Source: Dichotomicrobium sp964540795 (GTDB lineage Bacteria > Pseudomonadota > Alphaproteobacteria > Rhizobiales > Rhodomicrobiaceae). Taken from it: DNA of 64,000 nt. Position 1 is the stretch's first letter; each line of letters opens with the position of its first letter. The notes under the pieces are model-generated. The model did not search any database. It was not told the origin of the DNA and saw only the letters and a program-made list of their open reading frames with translations. Below are positions 54,350-64,000 of the stretch, in pieces. The DNA lies in contig CAZINX010000010.1 of NCBI GenBank assembly GCA_964540795.1, forward strand, positions 1 through 64,000, read 5' to 3'. Position numbers and translations under genes: made by a program.

Positions 54350-54895
54350 ATGAAGATGTCCGGTTCGCACATGCTGCCAGCGCCGCGTCAGGAGGTCTGG
54401 GAAAAGCTGAACGATCCGTCGGTGCTCCAGCGGTGCATTCCCGGCTGCCAAAGCCTTGAGCAGGTGGGCGAGAACAAGCTGGCGGCCGTCGTGAACGTCA
54501 AGATCGGCCCGATGAACACCAGGTTTAACGGCGAGGTGGAACTGAAAGACCTGAACCCGCCGGAATCCTACCGGATCGAGGGCAGCGGCAGCGGCGGCCA
54601 GGCCGGCTCGGCTTCTGGCGGGGCGAATGTGCGGCTGGCGGAAAATGGCGGCGATACGGAACTATCTTACGATGTCGACGCGCGCGTCAGCGGCAAGATC
54701 GCCCAGCTCGGCAACCGCCTGATCGACGCGACCGCGCGCAGCATGGCGGAGAAATTCTTCGCCAACTTCGCCAACGAGATCGAGCGGCCGGGCGCGGCCC
54801 CCGTGCATACCGAGGCGATCAGCATCCCGTCCTGGGTATGGATCGTGATGGCGGTGCTGGTTGCGCTGTTGCTCTTGTTCTTCGCGTTCGGTTAG
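54350..54895 (+). CDS. CoxG/SRPBCC family protein with C-terminal membrane anchor
   Basis: A 181-residue protein. KMSGSHMLPAPRQEVWEKLN, IPGCQSLEQVGENKL and ARVSGKIAQLGNRLIDATAR are hallmarks of the carbon monoxide dehydrogenase subunit G (CoxG) family. A single helix (VWIVMAVLVALLLLFFAFG) ends the chain, as in CoxG, which attaches molybdenum hydroxylases to the membrane. GGGAGGAAG precedes the ATG. No CO dehydrogenase structural genes are in the window, although a MocA-like gene lies 2.4 kb away. Confidence 0.85.
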   Translation: MKMSGSHMLPAPRQEVWEKLNDPSVLQRCIPGCQSLEQVGENKLAAVVNVKIGPMNTRFNGEVELKDLNPPESYRIEGSGSGGQAGSASGGANVRLAENGGDTELSYDVDARVSGKIAQLGNRLIDATARSMAEKFFANFANEIERPGAAPVHTEAISIPSWVWIVMAVLVALLLLFFAFG

Positions 54896-55590
54896 CCGGC
54901 GGGGCGGGCGCTCTGCGCCGCCGCGCGGATCGCGCGGATGTTCTCGCCGTAGGTCTGCGGGTTATCGACCGAGCCGCCCCCGAACACCGCTGATCCCGCA
55001 ACCAGCACGTCCGCCCCGGCCTCGGCCACCTGCGGCGCTGTCTCCGGCGTGATGCCGCCATCAACCTGGATATGGATTGGCCGGTCGCCGATCATCGCGC
55101 GCAGGCGGCGGATCTTGTCGAGTTGCGAGGTGATGAATTTCTGCCCGCCGAAGCCGGGGTTCACGGTCATCACCAGCACCAGATCGCAAAGATCGAGCAG
55201 GTATTCCGCCGCCTCGACAGGCGTGCCGGGGTTGAGCGCGATGCCTGCCTTCGCGCCTGTGGCGCGGATGGCTTGCAGCGTGCGGTGCGTGTGCGGGCCG
55301 GCTTCGGGATGGGCCGTGATGATGTCCGCGCCGGCTTCCGCGAACGCCGCGATGTAGGGATCGACCGGCGCGATCATCAGATGCACGTCCATCACGGTGG
55401 TGACATGCGGGCGGATCGCCTTCACCAGCGGCGGCCCGAAGGTGAGGTTGGGCACGAAATGCCCGTCCATCACATCGACATGCACCCAGTCGCAGCCCTG
55501 CGCCTCGATCGCGCGGATTTCCGCGCCGAAATTGGCGAAGTCCGCCGACAGGATCGAAGGTGCGATCTTGATGCTGCGGTCAAAGCTCAT
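54892..55590 (-). CDS. rpe: Ribulose-phosphate 3-epimerase
   Basis: A 232-residue TIM-barrel epimerase linking the pentose phosphate and Calvin routes. IKIAPSILSADFANFG, WVHVDVMDGHFVPN, MDVHLMI, MTVNPGFGGQKF and VDGGITPETA are all intact, with the metal-binding His and Asp residues. It overlaps the convergent coxG stop by 4 bp. Only 3 bp separate it from the AT-rich nuclease-like gene upstream, so its promoter must lie within or beyond that gene. Confidence 0.95.
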   Translation of the reverse strand: MSFDRSIKIAPSILSADFANFGAEIRAIEAQGCDWVHVDVMDGHFVPNLTFGPPLVKAIRPHVTTVMDVHLMIAPVDPYIAAFAEAGADIITAHPEAGPHTHRTLQAIRATGAKAGIALNPGTPVEAAEYLLDLCDLVLVMTVNPGFGGQKFITSQLDKIRRLRAMIGDRPIHIQVDGGITPETAPQVAEAGADVLVAGSAVFGGGSVDNPQTYGENIRAIRAAAQSARPAG

Positions 55591-55593
55591 GCT

Positions 55594-56565
55594 CTAATCT
55601 CTGTTGACTAAATTTTTGGTGGTTGGGTTCTCTGGGAGCTGACAAAAATTCTCCAAACGTATATATCGTTGGCCCATTGTGAACGCATCTCCAGCTCCGC
55701 GTGGTTTGTGAGGGATCGGCACCCCCCTGTTCACGGTTTTTGTATCAGCTGATTCTTGACGGGATAGTTTAAATACTTGCAAAATTTCTCCCTCAACAAT
55801 TCGGTTATGACGCACTTCGTTGCGAATATATTCCTGCAATTCACAATCTTCTTTGTTTGTAAAATTAATAGAACAAAAAATCGGACCGTAGCGCTTCAGA
55901 ACCTTTGCTAATTTCGGCTGCACAGCCTGCTCTGCATAAAAGCCAAAATATTCAACAGGACGGAAGCTGCGATTCGGTTGGCAACGATAAAAACCCGTTT
56001 CTATATAGTGCGGCCATGCTTTTCTTGCCGCTACAATACAGACCTCTCGGCGTGGCAACAAATCAAGTCTCGGATCTGCGAACAACCAACGCAAATTTCT
56101 CAACATAAAATCGTCACGCTCCGAGATGAATTGGTCTTCATCCCTGATAATCTCTGCTATTGTTTGGTCAAAATCGCCAAAGGATGCCCACCGCAATTTA
56201 TTGCTCTGTAATTCTAAAACCTTCTGAGGTTGCTCATTGTCTGGCGTGAGTAGCAGAAGATACCCATTCTTATCGTTATTGATTCGTTCTAAATGTTGGT
56301 TTAGTTGAGGTTGAAGTATGGCGTTGCGCGTTATTTTAGTTTCGATCAGCACGTTAATATTGCTTGTAATTTTAGCATCAGGAACGCCTTGACCGCCTTG
56401 GACAGCTTGGTTCTGAAAGTTTATCAAGTTAAATTCACTGTTACCCAAAAGTCGACTCAGGATCGTTTCGGTCAACTCGATTGAGATAGAGCGAAATACG
56501 GCGAGGATTGCAGAGGTGACGCGGTTCTCTGGGCCTTGATAAGGCGAAAAGATTGATTCCGGCAT
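55594..56565 (-). CDS. PD-(D/E)XK nuclease-like protein on AT-rich DNA
   Basis: A 323-residue protein encoded at about 40 percent GC, in contrast to its surroundings. Early in the chain GVPDAKITSNINVLIETKIT has the spacing of a PD-(D/E)XK active site (Asp, then Glu-x-Lys), and the preceding YQGPENRVTSAILAVF resembles the start of PD-(D/E)XK nucleases of the PF14281 kind. The C-terminal half (ADPRLDLLPRREVCIVAARK, FYRCQPNRSFRP) is unknown. AAGGAGGAGG precedes the start. It may be a defence nuclease acquired by transfer; activity is not proven. Confidence 0.7.
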   Translation of the reverse strand: MPESIFSPYQGPENRVTSAILAVFRSISIELTETILSRLLGNSEFNLINFQNQAVQGGQGVPDAKITSNINVLIETKITRNAILQPQLNQHLERINNDKNGYLLLLTPDNEQPQKVLELQSNKLRWASFGDFDQTIAEIIRDEDQFISERDDFMLRNLRWLFADPRLDLLPRREVCIVAARKAWPHYIETGFYRCQPNRSFRPVEYFGFYAEQAVQPKLAKVLKRYGPIFCSINFTNKEDCELQEYIRNEVRHNRIVEGEILQVFKLSRQESADTKTVNRGVPIPHKPRGAGDAFTMGQRYIRLENFCQLPENPTTKNLVNRD

Positions 56566-56754
56566 TGGGGCCTCCTCCTTTCCGGCTTGATCTCTTGTTC
56601 AGCGCAGTGCAGTTACGAACAGATCAGAGTAGAGGCTTTTTGCCACGCCGCGCGGGCCGCTTGCAACGCGCGCCGGTTGTGCCGTTAACCGCGCCGCGCT
56701 AGCCTCGCTCAGCCGTAGCCGTTTCCGCTCCGCACAACAAGAGACTCCGCGATC

Positions 56755-57276
56755 ATGGACCCCGCGACCGGGATCGACTGGTGGGCCGGCACCTCAACGC
56801 CGCCATTGGCCGCGCTGCTGCGCCTTGTGCTGGCAGCGGTGCTGGGCGCCGTCATCGGCATCGAGCGCGAGGTGGGCGGGCGTCAGGCCGGTCTCAAGAC
56901 GCATATGCTGATCTCGGTGGCGGCGGCGACGTTTACGCTCATCACCTTCGAGATCTTCGCGGAAGCAAGCGGCGAGAGTGGCGCGAACCCGGATCCGCTG
57001 CGCATCATCGAGGCCGTGACGGCCGGGGTGGCCTTCCTCGCGGCGGGCACGATCATCCGCACGGCGGACCGTGTGCGCGGGCTGACAACCGGCGCGGGCA
57101 TGTGGGCGGCCGGAGCGGTCGGCGTGAGCGCGGGGGCGGGCTATATGATCCTTGCGGTGCTGGCCACGACCGTGACCTTCGTCATCCTGACGGTAATCCG
57201 CTGGATCGAGCGGCAGTTCATCGACCGCCCGTCCATGCGGCAGGAGCCGAAGGATGGGTCAGCGGACGACAGTTGA
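56755..57276 (+). CDS. MgtC/SapB family membrane protein
   Basis: A 173-residue protein with about four helices. LRLVLAAVLGAVIGIERE...GLKTHMLISVAAATF, GVAFLAAGTIIR and RGLTTGAGMWAAGAVG are MgtC hallmarks. In pathogens MgtC supports growth in low magnesium and inhibits ATP synthase; here the role is unknown. It ends 11 bp before the nucleotidyltransferase gene and may be co-transcribed with it. Confidence 0.9.
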   Translation: MDPATGIDWWAGTSTPPLAALLRLVLAAVLGAVIGIEREVGGRQAGLKTHMLISVAAATFTLITFEIFAEASGESGANPDPLRIIEAVTAGVAFLAAGTIIRTADRVRGLTTGAGMWAAGAVGVSAGAGYMILAVLATTVTFVILTVIRWIERQFIDRPSMRQEPKDGSADDS

Positions 57277-57287
57277 GCGAGGCCGTA

Positions 57288-57905
57288 ATGAAGGCATATG
57301 GCGCGGTGGTGCTGGCGGCAGGCTTTTCACGTCGGCTGCCGGGCGAGGACAAGCTGCTGAAGTTATATCGCGGGCGGCCGCTGCTGGCGCACGCGCTGGC
57401 CACGGTCGCCGGGCTTGGCCTGGGCGATACGGTCCTCGTTACTGGCGGCGCGGCGGCGCGCATCTCGGAGTTGGCGCGGCCATGGCGGCTGCGCTGCGTG
57501 CGCAATGACGATGCGGCTGCCGGCATGGGCGGCTCGATCGCGGCGGGCGTGAAGGCGCTGCGCGAGGGGCTGGCCGGGGTCTTCATCGTGCTGGGAGACA
57601 TGCCGGAGGTCATGCCGGAGGATTATGCTCGGCTGGCGACGGCGCACGAGCAGCGGCCCGAGCGCATCTGCGTCCCGGTATGGGAAGGCCGGCGCGGCCA
57701 CCCGGTGCTGTTCGGCGGGGACCATCGCGGCGCGCTGGCGGCGCTGACGGGCGATGTTGGCGCGCGCAGCATCCTCCGCGAGGCGGTGGATTTGCTCGGC
57801 GTCCCGGCGGCTTCGGCCGGCGTGCTGGTCGATCTCGACACCGAAGAGGATTTCGCCGCGCCTGCGCCCGGCGGCCCGCCCGAACCCGACCGCGCATCGG
57901 ATTGA
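57288..57905 (+). CDS. MocA-like molybdenum cofactor nucleotidyltransferase
   Basis: A 205-residue nucleotidyltransferase. The nucleotide-binding start is AVVLAAGFSRRLPGEDKLL, followed by GMGGSIAAGVKALREG and the metal-binding IVLGDMPEV. This pattern fits MocA (molybdopterin cytidylyltransferase), which makes the cofactor of xanthine dehydrogenase/CO dehydrogenase-type enzymes. The coxG-like gene nearby agrees with that. MobA or a sugar nucleotidyltransferase is less likely. Confidence 0.82.
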   Translation: MKAYGAVVLAAGFSRRLPGEDKLLKLYRGRPLLAHALATVAGLGLGDTVLVTGGAAARISELARPWRLRCVRNDDAAAGMGGSIAAGVKALREGLAGVFIVLGDMPEVMPEDYARLATAHEQRPERICVPVWEGRRGHPVLFGGDHRGALAALTGDVGARSILREAVDLLGVPAASAGVLVDLDTEEDFAAPAPGGPPEPDRASD

Positions 57906-57995
57906 CGAAACGCAAGTCCTGTTCACGCTTGGCCGGATATACTAAACCGTCGCCGGGCAAAGCCGCGATACCCACGCAGCGCGAAGAGGCGCGCC

Positions 57996-59531
57996 ATGAG
58001 TGAAGCTTATGATGCCATCGTGATCGGCTCCGGGCTGGGCGGGCTGACCGCGGGCGCGCTCGCGGCGAAGCAGGGCCGCAAGGTTCTGGTGCTGGAGCGC
58101 AACGACGAGTTCGGCGGCGCGGCCTCCACCTACCGGCGCGACGGCCTCACGATCGAAGCCGCGCTGCACCAGCTTGACGGCCTCGATGAGGCCGATCACA
58201 AGACCGCGCTGTTCGCAGAACTCGGCCTGAGCGAGCGCATCGCGACCGTGCCGATCCCCGAACTGCACGAGGTCCGCAGCAAACATCTCGGCGCACCGTT
58301 CGTGCTGCCGAGCGGCGTCGAGGCCGTGAAAGAGGCGGCGGGCGCGCGCTTCTCTGATCACCGCCGGCCCATCGGCGAATTCGTCGATCTGCTCTGCGAT
58401 ATCCGCGCGGCAATCAACGAACTCGGCCAGCAGGGCGCGGGCAGCAACTGGCTGTCGGCGGCGCTGTCGAACCCGATGCGGTTCTGGAGCCTCGCGCGCA
58501 ACCGCAAGGCCACGGCCGCGGAGGTGATGGACAGCCATTTCGGTGACGAGGAGGCGCTGAAGCTCGCGTTAGTGCCGAACATGAGCTATTTCACCGACGA
58601 TCCGGCCCGCCTCTGGTTCCCCGGCTTCGCGGTGGCGCAGGCGTCCTATCTCATCGGCGGCGCGCATTACATAAAGGGCGGCTCGGCGGAACTGGCGAAG
58701 GCGCTGATCGCGGTCATCGAAGCGCATGGCGGGGCGGCGCACACGGGGCGCACGGTCACGGGCATCCTGACCGAGAACGGCGAGGCGGCGGGCGTGGCGC
58801 ATGAAGGCGACGGCACGGTGGAAGAAGCGCACGCGCCGCTCATCTTCGGCAATGCCGCGCCGCACAGGCTCGCGGAGATGCTGCCGAAGGATCAGCGCGG
58901 CGGCTTCGAGAAGCGCTATGCAGGCCGCCCGCTGTCGCATTCGCATTTCGCGCTTTATCTGGGCCTGCGCGAGCCGCCGGCGAATGTCGGCCTGAACCGC
59001 TATTCCACCTTCATCTTCCCGGACTGGATGGATTCCGCGCGCAAGCTCCCGCTCAACGCCGACCTGCTGGCGGATGACCCGGGCCGGCGGATGCCGATGC
59101 TCGGCGTGGTCAATTATGACGCCATCGACAGCGGCATCACCGCCGAAGGCGCCTACCCGCTCAGCGTTGTCGGTCTCGACAGACTCGTTAACTGGCGCGA
59201 TCTGGATGAGGCCGCCGACGATGCCCGCCGCGCGCGCTGGACCGAGCGCATCATCGCCGAACTGGACGCTCACTACCCCGGTTTCGCCGATGCGGTGTGC
59301 TACAAGGAGATGGTCACTGCGCGCAGCATCCAGCATTATCTGAACACGCCGGGCGGCGCGGTCTATGGCTTCGCGGCAGTACCGCCGGACGATCAGGAGG
59401 GCTTCGGCCAAGCGAAAACGCCGGTGCCGGGGCTTTACCTGGCGTCCAGCTATGTGTGGTATGGCGGGTTTTCCGGCGCGATGTTCGGCGGCGCAACGGC
59501 GGCGCGGGCGGCCCTGGGCGAGTCGGGATAA
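57996..59531 (+). CDS. CrtI-like FAD-dependent oxidoreductase
   Basis: A 511-residue flavoprotein of the phytoene desaturase/retinol saturase type. The FAD-binding start is AIVIGSGLGGLTAGALAAKQ, with GGSAELAKALIAVIEAHGG in the middle and TPVPGLYLASSYVWYGGFSG near the end. The substrate cannot be told; no carotenoid genes are adjacent. It ends 33 bp before the small coiled-coil gene. Confidence 0.85.
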   Translation: MSEAYDAIVIGSGLGGLTAGALAAKQGRKVLVLERNDEFGGAASTYRRDGLTIEAALHQLDGLDEADHKTALFAELGLSERIATVPIPELHEVRSKHLGAPFVLPSGVEAVKEAAGARFSDHRRPIGEFVDLLCDIRAAINELGQQGAGSNWLSAALSNPMRFWSLARNRKATAAEVMDSHFGDEEALKLALVPNMSYFTDDPARLWFPGFAVAQASYLIGGAHYIKGGSAELAKALIAVIEAHGGAAHTGRTVTGILTENGEAAGVAHEGDGTVEEAHAPLIFGNAAPHRLAEMLPKDQRGGFEKRYAGRPLSHSHFALYLGLREPPANVGLNRYSTFIFPDWMDSARKLPLNADLLADDPGRRMPMLGVVNYDAIDSGITAEGAYPLSVVGLDRLVNWRDLDEAADDARRARWTERIIAELDAHYPGFADAVCYKEMVTARSIQHYLNTPGGAVYGFAAVPPDDQEGFGQAKTPVPGLYLASSYVWYGGFSGAMFGGATAARAALGESG

Positions 59532-59564
59532 TCATTCGTTAACGGGGATATTCGAGAGGATGCG

Positions 59565-59885
59565 ATGAACGGGGCTTTTCTAAGGGGTTTGCTGGCCGGG
59601 GCGGCGGCTGCCGGCGCGCTGGCGGTGTTCATGCCCGGCGTGTACCGCGCGGCGCAGCCGGCGATGCGCAAGGCGATGAAGGCGGGCATCAAGGCGTATG
59701 AGCAGAGCCGCGAGCAGCTTTCCGAGCTGGCGGAAACCGCCGAGGACGCCTACCACGAGGCGCTGGACGAGCTGCAGCGCGAGGCCAGGGAGAAGCAGGC
59801 GCAGGCCGCCCAGGCCGCCGAAGAGGCCAGCCATGCAACGAGCGGCGACGGCGTCGGCAACGGCCAGCGGGGTCCCGTTGGCTGA
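59565..59885 (+). CDS. Small membrane-anchored coiled-coil protein (DUF5132/YtxH-like)
   Basis: A 106-residue protein with one N-terminal helix (FLRGLLAGAAAAGALAVFMPG) and a long charged coiled coil (about residues 40-90, EQSREQLSELAETAEDAYHE). Proteins of this shape commonly neighbour HMA2-type and P-type ATPase genes, as here. It overlaps the next gene by 53 bp. Confidence 0.65.
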   Translation: MNGAFLRGLLAGAAAAGALAVFMPGVYRAAQPAMRKAMKAGIKAYEQSREQLSELAETAEDAYHEALDELQREAREKQAQAAQAAEEASHATSGDGVGNGQRGPVG

Positions 59886-60527
59886 TCTGCCGAAAGCCGA
59901 GGTTGCGCATCGCGCCAGCCAGCGGCTGCGGCTGCGGTTCCCGCGCCAGCGCGGCGACGCGGATTTCTTCGCAAGGCTGGAGCGCAACGCGCTGTTCGTG
60001 GAGGGCGTGCTGGCGGCGACCGGCCGTCCGGCGACTGGCAGCCTCATCATACGGCACAAGAGCGACTTCGATACGCTGGCGCAGCGCCTGCGGGAAGAAG
60101 GCGTGTGCGACGTCAGCCCGGAGCCGGAGGATCACCGCCCGGAGATCGAGGCGCGGCATCTGAGCAGGCAGTTGAACGCGCAGCTCTACGAGGCGTCTGG
60201 CGGCCAGCTCGATCTGCGCGCGCTCGCGGCCTTCGGGCTCGTGTTGATGGGCGTCGTCCAGATCGCGCGGGGCCAGGTGTTCGCGCCGGCGACCACGGCG
60301 CTATGGTACGGGCTGACGCTGCTGCTGATGAACGGGCGCGGCGGGCCAGGCGGCGACGGCNNNNNNNNNNNNNNNNNNNNNNNNNNNNNNNNNNNNNNNN
60401 NNNNNNNNNNNNNNNNNNNNNNNNNNNNNNNNNNNNNNNNNNNNNNNNNNNNNNNNNNNNGTACGGGCTGACGCTGCTGCTGATGAACGGGCGCGGCGGG
60501 CCAGGCGGCGACGGCAACGGCGATTGA
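59833..60527 (+). CDS. HMA2-like membrane protein interrupted by an assembly gap
   Basis: After a short lead, KAEVAHRASQRLRLRFPRQR and ATGRPATGSLIIRHKSDFDT resemble an HMA2 metal-associated-like domain; then come two helices (LRALAAFGLVLMGVVQIARG and TTALWYGLTLLLMNG). The 100-N gap cuts the C-terminus, but the same 55 bp stand on both sides. Joined at that repeat, the gene reads through to GGDGNGD and a stop, 179 residues in total. The lack of a CxxC motif argues against direct copper binding. It likely belongs with the P-type ATPase on the other strand. Confidence 0.7.
60306..60360 (+). repeat. 55-bp copy left of the gap
   Basis: Identical to 60461-60515. It ends exactly at the first N, as expected for a contig end. 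Confidence 0.95.
60361..60460. other. 100-N scaffold gap
   Basis: Exactly 100 Ns, a conventional placeholder of unknown size. Because identical 55-bp contig ends flank it, the true gap is probably negative: the two contigs overlap. Confidence 0.98.
60461..60515 (+). repeat. 55-bp copy right of the gap
   Basis: Identical to 60306-60360; only AACGGCGATTGA follows before the gene ends. Confidence 0.95.
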
Positions 60528-60530
60528 GGC

Positions 60531-61683
60531 TCAACCCAGTTCGCGCTCAAGCCGCTCGGCCTGATCGGTGCGCTCCCAGGGCGGGTCCAGTTCGCTGCGA
60601 CCGAAATGCCCGAACACCGCGAGGTCCTGAAAGAACCGGCCCCCGCGCTCGGCCGGCGCCTGTGCCAGCTTGAACCGCTCCATCAGCCCGGATGGGCTGA
60701 AGTCGATGATTTCGGCGAGCGCGCCGGCGATCACATTGTCCGGTTTCACGCCGCTGTCGTAGGTGTCGATCTCGACGCTGAGCGGCATGCGCTTGCCCAT
60801 CGTATAGCTGAGCTGCACCTCGCATTCGCTTGCCAGACCCGACGCGACGACGTTCTTCGCCGCATAGCGCGCGGCATAAGCGCCGAGCCGGTCGATGCGC
60901 CACGGGTCCTTGCCGCTCAGCGCCGCGCCGCCGTGCCGGCAATAGCCGCCATAGCAGTCGACCTGGTTCTTCCGCCCGGTCAGCCCGCCATGCCAGGTCG
61001 GCCCGCCGGAGGTCTCCGCGTTCTCCAGCGACACCGCGACGGACGCCTCACCGCTCGGCAAATCCAGCTCCTCCAGCACCGGCGCGACGACCGCGCCGCG
61101 CACATCGGCTTCCGCCACGGGCGTCAATCGCTCGCCCGTCCTGAGCGCGGAAAACACCATCACCGTCTCCAGCCGTTGCGGCTGCCGGTCCCCATAGCGC
61201 ACCGCGACCTGCACCTGCCCATCCGGGTGCAGCGCGGCGAACCGCTCATCCTCGCGTCGGACGGATGACAGCCGACGCGCCAGCCGGTGCGCCAGCGCGA
61301 TCGACATCGGCATCATCTCGGGCGTATGGCGGCAGGCATAGCCAAACACGGTCGCGTTCAGGCTCTCGATCTGACTGCCCATCGTCTCCGAAGATCGGCG
61401 ACGCGGCGAAACGGAGGACAGGATCGCCACCTTGTCCGGGCTGAAGTCGGTGCCCTCATACCCCGCCTCGGCGATGACATCGCGGGTGATCTGCGAAAGA
61501 TCGACGCTCGCTTCGGAGGCCACATGCACCGAGAGGAACACCACGCCGCTCGCGACCGCGCACTCGGCCGACAACCGCGCTTGCGGATCGCGCACCAGAT
61601 ACGCGTCGACGATGGCGTCGCTGATGCTGTCGGACAGCTTGTCCGGGTGGCCTTCGCTCAGCGATGTCGAGGTCATCACGAAA

Positions 61684-61691
<8 letters not shown>
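60531..61691 (-). CDS. Divergent S-adenosylmethionine synthetase paralogue
   Basis: A 386-residue MetK-like protein. Conserved: SLSEGHPDKLSDSISDA, LSGKDPWRIDRLGAYAARYA and KNVVASGLA. Changed: the gating-loop motif GAGDQG-xx-FGYA reads IESLNATVFGYA, and GGPxGDxGLTGRK reads GGPTWHGGLTGRK, so catalytic Asp and Gln positions are lost. Length is normal. The start overlaps the P-type ATPase stop by 8 bp (ATGCGTGA), so the two are coupled. It probably does not serve as the housekeeping MetK. It could be a regulatory or altered-specificity paralogue. Confidence 0.85.

Positions 61692-64000
<2,309 letters not shown>

Noticed and set aside
60306..60515. Genuine direct repeat or transposon target duplication at the gap
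   Set aside because: The copies end exactly at a 100-N placeholder, which is best explained by contig-end overlap.

Overview
The window is GC-rich chromosomal DNA, densely packed with genes on both strands. It most resembles an alphaproteobacterium. Supporting signs are a GlpSTPQV-type glycerol ABC transporter operon, alphaproteobacterial flavour in several proteins, an ICE-like iron motif, and dispersed repeats built on GCTTTTCGATCAG and GGACTTGATCC palindromes. Hyphomicrobiales is possible, but that is inference. No rRNA, tRNA, CRISPR array, integrase or complete insertion sequence was seen. The sequence is a draft: a 100-N gap at 60361-60460 is flanked by an identical 55-bp repeat and looks like an unmerged contig overlap.

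Layout. 0.1-1.7 kb: CHASE2 membrane protein plus a small secreted partner. 1.8-3.4 kb: DNA methyltransferase with an Mrr-like tail and an AT-rich middle. 3.6-7 kb: metallopeptidase, a probable decayed sodC, a PRC-barrel protein and an outer-membrane beta-barrel. 7-17.2 kb: one long minus-strand operon, centrepiece of the window. 17.5-19.3 kb: pabB and a pabC-like gene. 19.5-24 kb: orphan betaine-binding protein, then a ferric-iron permease and binding protein without an ATPase. 24.5-26.4 kb: Cys-rich unknown, LysR regulator, small periplasmic protein. 26.6-30.3 kb: ligA-polX repair pair. 30.5-36 kb: gamma-glutamyltransferase, APH-like protein, PRPP synthase-like protein, hydrolase and phosphoribosyltransferase. 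36-38.7 kb: CapA-like protein and an SbtB/SbtA bicarbonate pair. 38.9-47.6 kb: two divergent RND pump/adaptor pairs. 47.7-54.2 kb: sulfide:quinone oxidoreductase with a membrane partner, TenA, MBL-fold protein and a hybrid histidine kinase. 54.3-59.5 kb: CoxG, rpe with an AT-rich PD-(D/E)XK gene upstream, MgtC, a MocA-like nucleotidyltransferase and a CrtI-like oxidoreductase. 59.6-64 kb: DUF5132-like and HMA2-like membrane proteins, a divergent AdoMet synthetase and a P-type ATPase cut by the window end.

The most interesting system is the 7-17 kb operon. It encodes a complete CUT1-type importer (binding protein, two permeases, a small two-helix membrane protein, two ATPases) followed without a break by a full PTS-driven dihydroxyacetone kinase (DhaL, DhaM, HPr, enzyme I, DhaK) and a small HTH regulator. 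The second ATPase is fused in frame to DhaL, with a good internal ribosome-binding site that could also give free DhaL. Import and PEP-dependent phosphorylation therefore look physically and translationally coupled. No glycerol kinase or glycerol-3-phosphate dehydrogenase is present, so the substrate may be dihydroxyacetone itself or a close relative rather than glycerol. A 24-bp near-perfect palindrome lies about 100 bp upstream of the binding-protein gene and is a candidate operator.

Other points of note are an AdoMet synthetase paralogue that has lost key active-site motifs and overlaps a P-type ATPase gene; two AT-rich, probably acquired segments tied to restriction or nuclease functions; and a 140-bp composite repeat that supplies the last codons of the capA-like gene.
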